DNA from: Steinernema hermaphroditum
Taxonomy: Eukaryota; Nematoda; Chromadorea; Rhabditida; Steinernematidae
Length of the DNA stretch: 64,000 nucleotides
NCBI GenBank assembly: GCA_030435675.1
Contig: CM059623.1
Location: 12,618,092-12,682,091 of the forward strand
Direction: 5' to 3'
Part shown: positions 32,001-44,464 of the stretch, piece after piece
Layout: every line of letters begins with the position of its first letter
How positions within the stretch are numbered: position 1 is the stretch's first letter
The notes under the pieces: model-generated
Seen by the model: the letters and a program-made list of their open reading frames with translations, nothing else
Database searches by the model: none
Told to the model about the DNA's origin: nothing
Translations under genes and position numbers: made by a program

Positions 32001-35000
32001 AAAAGGGTCTAAGGAGGAAGTTAAGGAGGAGTCATAGTTCCATCGTCTTACCAAGAACACCGTCACCACTGCCTGACGGAGACGCAGGAAGCCGAAACTT
32101 CGCTAAAATTCCGAAATTTGCGCCATCAGCCGCCCGCAACAATTATGGTTCCCTTCACCTGGTGTGCCGCAGGTGGACTCAGCTGTTTGCCCACGGAAGC
32201 CGAGATGCAACGCCAAGGATCAAAGACAGGATTTTACTTCGCCCGCTCCTGAACGCTCTGTGTGTCGCTGTCATGTTCATAGTTCCACCGTCTGGCTAGG
32301 AAGCTCACCACCACCGTCCGACTACCCACGCCGCCCACTCAAGCCGAAAGTTCTCCGTCCATTCCGCCACCTGCGCTGAAGATGGGTCCCCGCTCAGCTT
32401 CAGAACCTCGCGTCTACCGGATTGAACACCTCACCACCCGTGACGCTGATCGGTTCGCTGCGCTCAACTCCGAAACGGTCTCCTGTGGGGGAGGCCAGTA
32501 ACTACAATGTGAAATTGTACCACGTCCATGCTGTATTTGTGCCATGATAGGACGTCTTAGGTAGGCGGTCGTTCTTGGCCGTCGTTCTTGACGCAATGAT
32601 GTCTCCGGCTCCCAGAAGGCCTGGCCAAGTCACAACCGATCGAGAAGATCAAACTGGTTAGCGGATTCAACACCTACCTTACTATGCCAAGAAGGTTACA
32701 ATAACAGCCTCGTACGTGCTGGCTGATCTCTAGGCACTCTAGCTGCTAGGTAGTGATTGATCATCTTGGCAACTTTGGCTGCTGGCTTCTCAATAGGGGT
32801 TACCGAAGCTTGCTTTGATTATAACATATATTTCCAAGCTAAAGTAAAACTCTTACTTAATAAGCAGTCAATCAGCGTTCGGCATTGCTCTACCGTAGCG
32901 GAAACCGTTCAGTAGAAAATATCGCCTTTGATATGACCGTTTAAACAACGTATCCATTAAAATCTCAAATTTCTTCCTTCTTTTGCCGAAGTTCATCAAG
33001 AGGCTGACCGAATTACCCGTTCCACCGATCACCGCTACTTCTTCCATAAAAAGACTCCCCCAAGGTCAAAAAGATCATATCTTTCCGTTCTTGACTTCAA
33101 TCAACAAAATTCATTTACTTTTATGACCTCGTCCCGAAGTCCCTCCCCTGCAGATTTGCCCTTTCCTTAAGGGACCGAATCCGCCACACCGGAGATCATT
33201 GTTCCCTCCAAGGTAAACAGCGCTCAGGCGTTGCAGCGACGCAATTATGCGTGCAGCCCTAAAGCGCGCAGATCGAATTTCCACCGACGCCTCGATTCCA
33301 TTCAGCCAGCCCCGACCTTGCGCCTTGTTTTGTATTTTCCTTTCCAGGCGGATAATAGTAAACCGCTCAGGCGAGCAGCGCTGACCTTGACGTGGAAAAG
33401 ATGTCCGCCGATGCGTGTTTTTTATCGTTTTTAAAATCGCCGTACTCGAAATCGCCGAAACGCCTCCCCTCCAGAGTGGCCATTGTTGCAGAGTGAGTAG
33501 GTCAGTGCGCTGCGGAATCGCGGTCAAAAGAGCATCGCCGTCGCGTGCAAGGCTGCGCGAACTCACTGCTCCTTGTGGACTGGATGAGGTGATGATGACG
33601 GTGTTTCGGCTTTTATTGCATCGTCTGGAAGCTGCTTGAGATATGGCTAGAAATTTCGATGGTCTATTGCTAGGCTAAAAGCTCAAGGACATACCCTCAT
33701 ATTAAAGCTGAACACCGTCGGGTTGAGCAGAGATTAGTGGCTATCGATGAGCCATTGGTCTGTCCATCAGTAGTGGAAGAACAAGGTGACCACTAAAGTT
33801 CTTTTTTAATGTATTTATTACATTACTGACTTCCACCTTTATTAGTGAAAATTCCAACAGCTGGTCTTTTCAGCTGCCTAGGGAAGTGAAACGAGCCCTT
33901 AGTAAACCCTTTAAAAATCCTTTTTTTTTTCGAAACAGTCGACTGTGTGAAGTAGACTTCCTTGAAGACTTCCACTAGACTCTCTTTGTGCTCAAGCGGC
34001 CTAAGCCCAGAACAGTTGAGCAGTTATTGGTTGAACGAACAGACGCCCCTCATGATTTTATTAGTAATCATTTTTCACATATCTCATCGAAACGTGTTAT
34101 TACGTTTCGCCCTTAATGCTTTAGTAGTTATTGCCCCGTCTAGGTCGTGTTGGCGCGTCTCATACTTAATGAACATTTTGTTTTTTTTAATCGTGTTTGT
34201 GTCTTCCCTTGATGCACTGTGCTTATTCCTTTTAGAGAACTGATTGCCACTTGCTTTTCATTTATTCATAATTTCCGTTTGAGTGTGTCTAGAAACCCTC
34301 GTTGGAACCCTTTATCGAATTGAAAAACTCCCTCTTTCTGTCCACAATACAATCTGTCATAGATTCGTGTTCTATCTCAAATTTTCTAATCCTAATATGA
34401 GGAGCTGGCACAGTAAGGACTGGACACAGAGGTTAAGGTACTGGGGACTAGGGATTCACCGTAACAAAGACAATCCAGAAACAGGAAACAGGAGCATCCC
34501 TACTACAGAACATTTTCATAAGCACATATTCTCCTCGGATTGATAGCGCTTTTCTAACATCTTTCCACTTATATTTGCTGTGTCCTTTCGTATTCAAAGC
34601 GCTCATATTGTGGAGTAGCTGTTTTGCGATTCACATGAATAACAATTTGCTTAATGTATGGAATTATCGGAGTTGTTTTTTGCTACATGTCCTCAGAGCC
34701 TCCAGGAAGCAACAACTACAAATTGATGTTTTCGCTTTGTCTCATTTAGAAATTTGTACCTTCACACCACCACGGCTCCATGCCTCGCGCTATAGGTAGC
34801 TATTGTTCTCGGTTTGGGTACTGTTCTCTTGGAAAAGATAGCCACAAGCCAAGGGAAGGTTCCCAAGTGCCATGCCCGTCGTGCTGAAGTGTACTAGAAC
34901 GGATAAAGGTAGGGCTACGGAGTCACGTGCGCACAAACTCGCCGATCTTTAAGCTATAGGAGAGTTTGCTACTGAAAACTCCCTACCAATCTGTCGCAGA

Positions 35001-35432
35001 TTTGTGTTCTAAAAAGATCCCGACAGTAGAACGCTGGAAACGTTGCACCGCGCTTGTATTAAATGATTAAATTTGAAAGTGCTATATTATGTTATGTTTG
35101 CTTTAGTTCCTGGGTACCGTGCTGTTATTGTTGGCTTCCTACTGGAGTGACTTCGTTGATAAGCAATTCGCAATTTCCTCGCGTGCTCCAGACCACCTCA
35201 TCACAGCCCACTTTCGGCTAAATTCAATTCTTTCGGCTCAATTGCCCCCTTTTGCCCCTCCCCTCCCGAGTGGCCGCTTCCTTCCGACTTCTCGCCGCGT
35301 TGTTTATTTGCCGAGCGATGTCGCGCGCCAGGTAGTCAATCTTCCCGCGTCCGCACTCGTCACCACGGCTGTCAATATAGTCCACAAACAGTCGCCGAAC
35401 GTCTTTTCAGGGCGCCGCGTGCATGGACACGG
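29068..35432. other. 6.4-kb tract without a supported gene
   Basis: Both strands have only short ORFs without domains (for example 29716-29901 and 30050-30280 minus, 33962-34243 plus). 32030-32370 contains an internal partial duplication (ATAGTTCCATCGTCTTACC / ATAGTTCCACCGTCTGGC). 32560-32600 shares the GGCGGTCGTTCTTGGCCGTC repeat with 14445. May be regulatory DNA, RNA genes I cannot recognise, or long introns. Confidence 0.4.
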
Positions 35433-38400
35433 ATGTTTGACCGCAAATGGCCCGACGTCGTTTGCGTCTTCTTCTCGATCGCCGTACTCGGCGCCCACGC
35501 CCTTCCTTGCTCCTACCAGGCAAAACGGCTTTTGTTGTTTCTTACCGTATGATCCACTTGTAGACGCCCAGAGTTGAGGAACTGGTATTCGATGTACCTG
35601 TCGGGAGCGTTGAAGGAGATGGAGGAAGGAGCGCTCGAGACTTGGGGCACAGCTTCCACCCACTTAGGATTCATCTTTATTACGACGAGAGCATTGAGAA
35701 TCTATCCGAGGAGAAGCGATTATTTGTGAATGTGAGTAAAATGGGTTTCACTTCACTGGAAAGTTAACGCTGTTTAGACGTCACTTCTTCCGGAAGCCGC
35801 CGGGTTCTGGTCAAAGGCGCTGTTGGTTAGGCGATCAAAGAAGCCAATCAAGCTGAGCAGGTGAGATTTGCACACTTGACAGATGGTTTTTCACGATTAG
35901 ATTTTTTGGCCTCGCTAATTTCAAGTCTCAAACAAGGTTCCGTCCTTAAACTGTACCACACCCGAGCGATTCTTTAGCCTAGCTTTCTGGGAAGCCACGT
36001 ATGAGTGACATAACGTTTCTCGATATAGAAAGAACGTTTTCGTACGAGTTTAATCTTTCGAATCGATGGAAGGCACAAAGAGAGCGTGTCAGATCATTGT
36101 CACAGGCTTTCTTCCTCACTGAAAACCGGGTACGAGGTCCGAGACGAGCTCTGCGATAACCTATCTTCGGCTCAGCTGGCGATTGCTCAACAAGACTTCT
36201 TTTCAAAGCCACCGGATTCTGGTTAAAGGCACTGTCGGTTAGGCGAGAATGACCGCTCACTTAACTCATTTCCGAGAAAACGGATGACCTGATCGATCCT
36301 CATATTTCCGTTTTGTCCTCTAAACAATTTACCTTTGATAGGCCAGATTCCATCGCTTAAAAGATGCTCTTAGGTTCATTCCAAATCATCTTGCTTGTCC
36401 TAATCTCCACTTTCAGAAAGTGCCAAAACAACCACTACTATCTTCGAGTTGACGAAGACCATCCATCTTGTGTCGACGGTTGCCGGGCGTCCACAACCTG
36501 CGGAGAAGTTGTCATCCCCGATGAACATTTATACGTAAGTTGTGGTCATATCCAGAGATGTTCAGCTCCGATATCGGATAACCAAAACCGAACATCTCTG
36601 GTCATATCTGCCTATCTCATCAAAGCCCTTTAGCAATGCCGCTATTGCTTATCACCAAACCCGGCGTCCTGTCGGACAACCGGCCCTCGGGACGGAGACG
36701 GAATCCCGCACGCCGACTTTCTCCTCTACGTCTCTGCCGTTCACTCAGAACGCTGCAAGAACGTCGACACCATGGCTTACGCTGCACACTGCCAGCAGGA
36801 GGCAGAACTGGACAGACCCATCGCCGGCCACGTCAACATTTGTCCAGATGGCCTTTCGACTCATCAGCACGACCAAGAGATCCTTCTCTCCACCGTAAAA
36901 CACGAAATCCTGCACGCCCTGGGATTCTCCGCTGGGCTGTATGCGTTCTTCCGAAACCAGGACGGAAGTCCGAGGACAAGAAGGAACAGATACGGAAAGC
37001 CGATTTCGCTAAATCGCGAAAAGGGTTACTACGATTGGGACGAGAGCACGATCAAGACGATTATGAGGGAAGACTGGTGGACGAGTGACAAGACCATCTC
37101 GCATCCTGTCCACGTTATGGTGACGGAGAAGGTGAGGGAAGAGGCGAAGAAGCATTTTGGGTGTGAAGACCTCGAAGGCGCCGAATTGGAGAACCAGGGA
37201 GGCGACGGAACTGCGTACACTCATTGGGAAAAGAGACTTTTTGAGGTGAGGAAAATAGCCACAAGGATCCCCCTATTGATCTGATCCGCTTTCAGAACGA
37301 AGCGATGACCGGAACGCACACTCAAAATCCGGTATACAGCCGTCTGACCCTCGCTCTCCTCGAAGACAGCGGATGGTACAAAGCCAACTACGAGTAAGTT
37401 CCTCTCTAGAATTCGATTCCAACTAGCCTCAGGATCGCCGAACCTCTTCACTGGGGCCACAATCTCGGCTGTCAATTCGCGATGAAGAGCTGTGGCGAGT
37501 GGATCTCCAAACAGCTCGCCGCCGGCCTATCACCGGCGCCCTTCTGTTCCGATATTAAACACGACGGGAAAAGGTCGTTGGCGATCACAAGATGCACCTC
37601 GGAGAGAGACTCCCTGGCTCTGTGCAATCTCGTTCCCTACAAGCGAGAGCTTCCGATTGACTACCGCAATTTCGATTATCTTCCCGGAGTTAGGAGGGAA
37701 GGAGTGATTCACTATGGCGGTTCGGTGGAACTGGCCGATTTTTGTCCTTATAATCAGGTAGGTATCAAATGCCGCTATTCCCTAAAGAGTCGTTCTTCGC
37801 ACACAATGACAGGTTCACCTTTCAGCCGTTTAAGGCAAAATTTGTCCAAGCTGGGGTTTGCCTGCAGACCTGTAGTCGGTAGCTTCGGCAAACCCCGACT
37901 TGACTTAGTCTCAAGTTGAATTTAGATAAAATCTGTGGATTTTATACATGTACATACTTACCCGTAGGAGTTTTGCCTAAGTTTGCCGTGTATCACTGTT
38001 ATAGCTGGGTCTTGTTCTCACATAATCTCATTACTGGACACACAGTAGATTTGATACCTTAATCTTATCCAATATTCTTGCGATCGATTTTGCTGCCAAT
38101 GGAAAGGAAAAACTGCCAATCGGACGAAGTAAGTCAATGAGCCTGCTATGCAAAACAAGCGACCAAACAGGACATTTCTCGTTTGATCCCTTGTTTCGAA
38201 CAGCCAGCTAAGATGGTGGTCGAAACGAGCGAAATATTTCGCATCAGGCGCCATCGTGTGGCGAGCAAATAAGAGGCACGCCAATCGATTTTGCCTTGAG
38301 ATAAGCAGTGCGAACTTCGAAAATGTTTGCCTCTTTATCATAACATGTTCATCCCAGCCCAAAAAATCCGATTACCTTACAGGAGTTCGAATGGAAAGTG

Positions 38401-39011
38401 GTTAACTCCACCGATCGACGCGACAGTCGCTGCGAACTGGCCGGAAATTCGCTTCTCGAAGAATCGAACCCGGCCATGGAAATCTACGGCGACGGCGCGC
38501 GCTGTTTCGATTTCCACAAGAGTTGGACAGAGCGGAAATGTGGTCGAGTGAAGAACTTCTCACAGCTGATGGCTGGATGCTATACGGTAGTCTCTCCCCC
38601 CGCTGACCCTGACTATCTTGTTTCTATAGTATCAATGCATGGACGGCCGCTTATATCTGAACGTCTTCAACGGAAGCGATTACTATCCATGCTACCATAC
38701 CGGTCAGCACATTCATATCCGAAAGGTACGGTAACCGGACCACCCTAGAAAGCCTAGTGCTGGACATTTAGATAGTGAACGGATGGCTTCGGGAAGGCGT
38801 CCTCCTCTGTCCTCCTTGTGAAGACCTCTGCACAGAAGATCAGTTCAAGAGGGACGACCCCGAAGGAACGACGCTTCAGTGCCGTCCTGATACCCCGGTG
38901 CCGGGAGGAGGATTCGTCGGCGACGAGTCCGTCCCAGAACCTTGCCTTTCTAGTCGATGCTATCCCGCTGCGTTTCTTCTAATCGCTATTCTGAGTTTTG
39001 TGAGGTTGTGA
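35433..39011 (+). CDS. LMLN: leishmanolysin-like metalloprotease (M8 family)
   Basis: Zinc endopeptidase of the M8 family, likely secreted or surface-anchored. Ten exons (35433-35519, 35564-35731, 35778-35860, 36417-36534, 36634-37245, 37296-37393, 37433-37757, 38383-38586, 38630-38725, 38772-39011) join to 676 aa. A signal peptide ([20 protein letters not shown]) and [20 protein letters not shown] open the protein. Catalytic HEILHALGF is near residue 242, the third His in TISHPVHVM near 306, the family block [15 protein letters not shown] next, and the Met-turn NEAMTG near 357. Cys-rich C-terminal half; the last residues are hydrophobic ([10 protein letters not shown]), suggesting a GPI signal or membrane tail. 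Intron 1 is GC-AG. Intron 3 (556 nt) contains a decayed copy of exon 3. An acceptor-like TTTTCAG ends at 35410 before the ATG. Confidence 0.93.
36193..36252 (+). pseudogene. decayed duplicate of LMLN exon 3
   Basis: Aligns without gaps to 35780-35840 of exon 3: [11 protein letters not shown] becomes [11 protein letters not shown], then a stop (RE*). There is no usable donor and only a weak acceptor (CAACAAG), so inclusion would truncate the protease. Confidence 0.75.
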
Positions 39012-39089
39012 CAGATTTCTAACGGGTTCCTGTGAAATGCGGGTATAGATGAAGTAAATTTTTGATTTTTGCGAAACATGCATGTTGTA

Positions 39090-39165
39090 CAGTCAACATC
39101 CTTATCGGAGATTTCCTCTCTTACCGAAGTAGATGTATCGGGAAAGGTCATTGCAGCAGATTCAG
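39090..39165 (-). pseudogene. relic of a secreted-family last exon
   Basis: CTTACCGAAGTAGATGTAT and GGTCATTGCAGCAGATTC match the 3' UTR/last-exon region of copies A and B (9180-9225, 39614-39662) with substitutions and a deletion. The rest of 39170-39600 has ORFs with Cys clusters in changing frames but no gene that I can assemble. Confidence 0.6.
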
Positions 39166-39607
39166 AGCTGTTGGCGACTTCGGAAAGTTTCTTTAGAAGC
39201 TATGACGAAGAAAGCAAAGTAGGTGACAACGTTAACTGGGTGGAGCACTGCCTGGAGGTGCCCATTCGAATGGATTTTCGTGGCCATCGTTGTATTAGAG
39301 GCGGGACGGCCGACCAATACAGTTGCAGCAAGACGAATGTACTGAGGAGTGCTTCAGAAAAGACTGTCTCCGAGACTCCGGAACGCCTCGGAAGAGAACG
39401 TCTGCTACCCAGGAGAAGATGAAGGCGACGACTTTAAAGGGACCCGATCCCATACACGTGCAAACCTCACTATTGCCACCCAAATACCAACAAAATTCAC
39501 GTGTAATTGCACGTATTTACATCAGTCTTGTCCCGTTCATGCGTGTTGTATAGCCCCTTTAGCCATTCAACATGTTTATCGGCAATGTCACTTCGGGACC
39601 TCTCAGA

Positions 39608-40270
39608 TCAATATCCGTAGTTACCGAAGTAAATATACTGGGCGAGGTCATTGCGGCAGACTCCCCAATCGTTCGGGTTAACTCCAATAACAGCCTGGTA
39701 GACCTGGTTCAAGTAGTCCTGGACGAATTGTGTGGTGGCGTAGTTGTTGGCTTGGGCCAAGAAGGCCGATACTCCATTGGGACATTGTTGGGTGAGCTGA
39801 AACGTGACGTATACCGGTAGCCAGCAGCAATATTTCCTACGTCATTGAAGACAGGAGTGAGCACTTGAACTCCAGCGTTGGCAGAAGCCGTCTTGACCGC
39901 ATTGAAGTCGTTACCAAGATCGTTCTGCAGTTTGGACCCAACAGCCAGTAGATTCGCCGCCGTCTGTCCTCCGATGTTCTGCTGAACGGTCTTGCTGAAG
40001 TCTAAAGAAAGGAGACATGATCCATACATAGACAGAGCCCTACTATCTACGATTTGTTGTGTAGTAGCACCACCGCAGGCCTGCTGCGCGAGGGCATTTT
40101 CTATCTAAAGATGATATATAGCTCTCGTAATCTTTGAAGAAATGAACCTGGACTAGCTCGTTGAGTTGAAAAATGTTTCCGACGTTATAGTAAACGAAGT
40201 TGGCGAGCGAGTTGGCGTCTTGAGCTTGAGAGGAGGCCAAGAGGAGGAGGAAGACCAGAGCTGCGAACAT
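39608..40270 (-). CDS. small secreted protein, family copy B
   Basis: Paralogue of copy A with identical architecture: exons 40270-40148, 40104-40044, 40001-39841, 39796-39608 (123, 61, 161, 189 nt), 177 aa. The signal peptide is the same for 17 residues ([17 protein letters not shown]). Shared blocks: [52 protein letters not shown] and the C-terminus YFGNYGY. Three Cys match those in A and C. The upstream region, with TATAAAT at 40308-40314 and about 100 bp beyond, is also near-identical to that of A, showing that promoter and gene were copied together. It lies tail-to-tail with the protease gene LMLN. Function unknown. Confidence 0.88.
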
Positions 40271-40307
40271 TGTTGAGCGAGCGATGGTAACCGACCTCCT
40301 CTAATGC

Positions 40308-40314
40308 ATTTATA
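40308..40314 (-). promoter_or_regulatory. TATA box of secreted copy B
   Basis: TATAAAT on the minus strand, 38 nt upstream of the start codon. Confidence 0.65.
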
Positions 40315-41056
40315 CTCATCCAAAATACAGAACCTGTGAGACGCAGACAGGTCAGACAGGTTATGTCAGTGTGATTGGCGAAATATTTGTGTCCTTTGGG
40401 TGTTTCGCTTCCAATTATCACGCGATTACAGAATTGAGGACGTAGTGTTTAGTCTGAGCAGAATAGCGGTTCCTGTCTGATCTGGCCTTACAGTATGTCT
40501 TTTTAATGGAGTTTCGTGTCTCGCGACATGAAAAATGGAGCTTTTCAGTAGGGCTTGAGGTCAAAACAGAGAATTGGAGAACGCGGCGGCTCCCTTGTCC
40601 CCATACATTCTCTAATAAGAACTTGCTCCTTAAACAAGACCGTGTCAGCATCGGCTTCAGTTCAATGATGAATCAGTGGATAAAACTTGGTCATCAAATA
40701 ACCAATACCAATCAGTGATGAAAGAATGTGAATAAAAAGATATAAACGCTTCATGCAGTGCCGCTTCTTCCTGTTTGCGAGTGCATTGAAGTTGGTCTCA
40801 TTGTCTCTGGGGGTTCAATTTTAAGCACGGGCGAGAACTTTCGTCTCCCCTTGTTCTACTGCTACGTGGTACACACGCTCAAGTAATTAAGTCTTTATGA
40901 TTCTTACGATTGGCTACAAAACAAGGAGGGCCTGTGCGCGGAGGAGAAGCGGCATTCTTGGGGGAATCCTCCTTCTGTTTGTGGAATCTTTCGAAGCTGT
41001 GTAGTGTTGGGCGATGTCGCGACACCCCCTAAGGAGATCAGTACCAGTTGATCGTG

Positions 41057-41644
41057 TTAGGGAATTCCTTTTGATATCGATGGCGTTTTTTGAAACTGGG
41101 GACGGGGCAAGGATGCGACTTGGCGATTACTATCGAAGGTGCACCGAGTCGGTAGCGCTCGCAAGGTGTTTTTTGTGTTTCTAGGAAGTTGTTTCTTCAG
41201 GTTCCTGAGCAGAAGCAAATAATGATCAGATTCGGACTGTCTGTGCGGACGTCGTAGCATGAAGCAGTCCATGCAGTGGTCAGAAGTTACTGCTCCAGAG
41301 GTTAGTGCTCCCAGACTGTGAGACAGTTCATTACTCTGGCGAACCGTAGTGACTGTTCTCTGGTCTAAAACTGGTTGACATATCCAACAATGACCAACGA
41401 TAGGGAGGGCGCCTAGTAATCGTGCGGCATAGCTTAACATAACTTGAAGGTGGCTTAGTGAAGCGCTATGAGAAGTGACCCGATCATCGACGAAAATCAT
41501 CAAGAAGCTGAAGTCATCCTTGTTTTGTGGGTTCTTTTGCTGTTTCACGAGGTCTACCCATGTAATTTGTCCCCTTTCCCCTCCCCCAACATTAGTCTTT
41601 CTCTCTCTCCCATGTTGATTCCTGAAAACCTGATTTTTTTGCAC
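41057..41644 (-). CDS. hypothetical ORF, 195 codons
   Basis: Uninterrupted minus-strand frame between copy B and the P450. The part from LLGALPIVGHCWICQPVL to the stop has several Cys and reads plausibly as coding, but there is no domain, signal or splice support. The first 50 codons overlap T/C-rich promoter-like sequence of the P450 and are doubtful. It could be an exon of an unrecognised gene or chance. Confidence 0.25.
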   Translation of the reverse strand: MQKNQVFRNQHGRERKTNVGGGERGQITWVDLVKQQKNPQNKDDFSFLMIFVDDRVTSHSASLSHLQVMLSYAARLLGALPIVGHCWICQPVLDQRTVTTVRQSNELSHSLGALTSGAVTSDHCMDCFMLRRPHRQSESDHYLLLLRNLKKQLPRNTKNTLRALPTRCTFDSNRQVASLPRPQFQKTPSISKGIP

Positions 41645-41728
41645 AAAATACGTCCTTCACGTGCATTAGATGGCTTATAAACAACGCGCAACCACCCAAC
41701 TCTCTTCCATTTCCTACTATTTTCGTCC

Positions 41729-44464
41729 ATGTTTTTTGTTCTCTTAATATTCTCGGTCCTTCTCACGTGGTACTTATGGATGTACCTATCGAAGACAAAG
41801 GCTCTTCCTCCTGGTACGGCAAAGCTACAATCGCATTATCCATTACAATTTAGGACCACTCCCATTCCCTCTATTCGGAAATCTTCCACACTTCGGCCTA
41901 GCCGTCGCCAGTGGCCACACGGTGGTCGAGCAGATGTTGGCTTGGAAGGAGCGCTATGGTTCAGCGGTGACTGTGTGGCTGGGACCGATTCCAGCTGTGT
42001 TCGTGATGGACTACGATCTGGCCGTAGACATGTTCGTCAGACAAGGCGACGCCTTTTTGGAGAGAGTTAAACCACCGCTGGCCGCCACTATTCGCAAAGG
42101 GATGGGAATTGTGATGGCCGATGGCGAGCGATGGGTCGAACAGAGAAGATTTGCTCTGCACACCTTGAGGAACTTCGGGCTGGGACGGAACCTCATGCAG
42201 CAGAAGGTGTTGGCCGAATTCGATCAATGGCGACAAACGATCGATGAAGGCAAAGGTGCGGACCCAAAAAAGCTCTTCAATCTTCTCATTGGCTCTATTG
42301 TCAGCAAGCTTATCCTCGGAATCACGTTCACCGAAGTAAGCGGCACCGTGTGTTAGTCATGCACTCTTCTCTTCCAGGATAACCTCGATGAGTTTTGGCA
42401 GCTGAAGCAGAAGATGGAGGCTTTCATGAACGGCGTTCGGTTGAGCGATTTCTTTATCGGCCGGATGCCTTTTCTTGGAAAGCACTTCGACAATGCCGTT
42501 AAGATCCAGATGGAGTTGTTCGACTATATGAGGCAGCATTATCGGAAAAGGTAGGTCCGATGCTTGATCGCATCAAAAGACCTATGAATGTTACTGATGA
42601 GAAAACAGGTCTGCAAACAAAAAGATCATCTCTGGATGAGGGGTTTTATGTGCACCGAGGACAGAAGAGTACATATTGCGACAGCTGAACCATCTCTTAG
42701 ACCAATTGTTTTTTGGATTAATTGAGTTCGTTTTCTTCTTTTCTTTTCTGTTATCAAAGCCAAGTAAGTCATCTTACTGGAACAAGAGTCTTTATGTGCT
42801 CGACCTTTCGGTCAAGCGTTCCAAAAATTTAATCCTTAGCAAGTGCTAATGATCTAAATCCGTTTATACCCTTGCGGGTTCCAAAAATTCATCAAGATAG
42901 AGAAGTTTCCATTTGAGGGGGGTATCACCAGAACGCGACAGTTTCGGAGCAGCGGTGTCTGGTTGGAAAGTCAGAGAAGGAAGTGTAATAATCTAGACAG
43001 AGACATGACAGACGTTTCTAGACAAAGAGTTATTGCGCGCAGAAAACAGACAATAAGCGGTCCCGTGGTGTAGCCTACTCGCCCGCATCTTTCATCTGTC
43101 CGGTATATACTTAAAGAGCATCGGATCGTGTTCTGTTAGACCACTTTTCAGGAAAACATGGACAAGCAGCAGGTTGAGCTTGAATGCGTATTGGGAACTG
43201 GTAGAAAAATCCCACTGGGAAGTACCGGTGGAAAATAGAAAAGGGCAGGGAAATCGCCTCTTTATTACACCATAAAATTTAAAGAAGGCTATTTAAGGAA
43301 CAGGCAAGTATTAGAAGATACCGGGAAAATACAGTATTTTGTCGGTCTCGCCCCAACGTTGAAAAGTTTGTCCCACACAGCTCGGAAGCTTGATTAGATC
43401 GAATCTTTAGTACAAATTAGAGATGTTTACTAAGCATCCCCTTGTCAATATTCCCAATACATTACAATCTTGAGCTTGAATACGTATTGGGTACGTAGAA
43501 AAATCTAAAAAAAATAAAAAAAATAAAAAAATTACAATTTCATGATCGCAGACGGGAAGAAATCGATTCGGGAAAGCACAGCCTTGAGCACGGCCCTCAA
43601 GACTTCGTCGACGCCTACATAATGGAGATGAACGCACGCTCGTCCGACAACATGGGCTACTTTAGGTGATTTGAAAGGAACCAGTGCACGATCGAGGTTC
43701 TTACTTGCAGTGAAGAGCAGTTGTTTGCAACTCTCTTGGACATGTGGACGGCAGGACAAGAGAGCATGGTCATGACCTTGCTCTGGAGCCTGATTCTCTT
43801 GGTAAACAACTCGGAAGTGCAGACGAAGATGAGGGAAGAGTTGCTGAAAGTGGTCGGACAGGAGAGGAATGTGGAGGAACGCGATCGTCTAGATCTGCCC
43901 TATACGGTAGCGACAATTAATGTATGACTAATGTCCCAAGCATGGTTAGGCTAGTCACTTTATAGGAGATCCAACGAGTCGGGTCCATTCTCAACTTGAA
44001 CCTCTTTCGACGCTCAACAAAAGAGACTACCTGTGGATCGCTTCTCCTTCCTCGGGGTACTGTAGCCGGCGTCATCATGTCGGTAATTTTCCAAGACGAG
44101 AAGAACTTTCCGAATCCTCTGAAGGCTAGTTCACATAGCCTCCTTTGACAGATTCCGTTTAGTTCAACCCAGAACGGTTTCTGGATGGGGAAGAAGGCAG
44201 ACGCCAGCAGCAAATGATGATTCCGTTTGGTCTCGGCAAGCGAGCCTGCATGGGAGAGGGACTGGCCAGAATGGAACTGTTTTTGGTCTATCAGTGCATC
44301 ATTCATTCTTATTTCTGACATTTTAGATTCTATCAAATCTGATCAAGTCGTTCAAGGTAACTGCCGGATCACCCGAAGGCTGGATTCCGGAAGAAGTCGT
44401 CCAGAAGCTGCATCTGTTTAGAAGGCCTAAACCTTTCACGTGTTACTTTAAGAATGTCCAGTAA
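41729..44464 (+). CDS. cytochrome P450 monooxygenase
   Basis: Haem-thiolate monooxygenase of the ER, CYP2-like in layout. Eight exons (41729-41813, 41854-42335, 42378-42550, 43552-43665, 43711-43921, 43966-44124, 44163-44285, 44327-44464) join to 494 aa, the family length. N-terminal membrane anchor (FFVLLIFSVLLTWYLWMYL), then the Pro-rich hinge PPGPLPFPLFGNL; WVEQRRFALHTLRNFGLG (helix C); the I-helix oxygen-binding region DMWTAGQES (about 297-305); ExxR as EIQR (about 356-359); the haem loop PFGLGKRACMGE with the thiolate Cys near 437. The intron before exon 7 is GC-AG (AAG|GCTAGT). Intron 3 (42551-43551) is 1 kb and holds a tRNA fragment. Substrate unknown; xenobiotic or lipid oxidation is likely. 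Confidence 0.94.
43059..43073 (+). repeat. 15-nt fragment of tRNA-Gln
   Basis: GGTCCCGTGGTGTAG is identical to the first 15 nt of the tRNA-Gln at 25423 and then diverges. Too short for a gene; perhaps a retroposition remnant inside P450 intron 3. Confidence 0.5.

Noticed and set aside
36636..37088. 150-codon ORF overlapping LMLN exon 5
   Set aside because: Frame-shifted shadow; the HEILH zinc motif and family blocks are in the other frame.
40418..40718. ORFs on both strands downstream of the copy B promoter
   Set aside because: Overlapping, without recognisable features.
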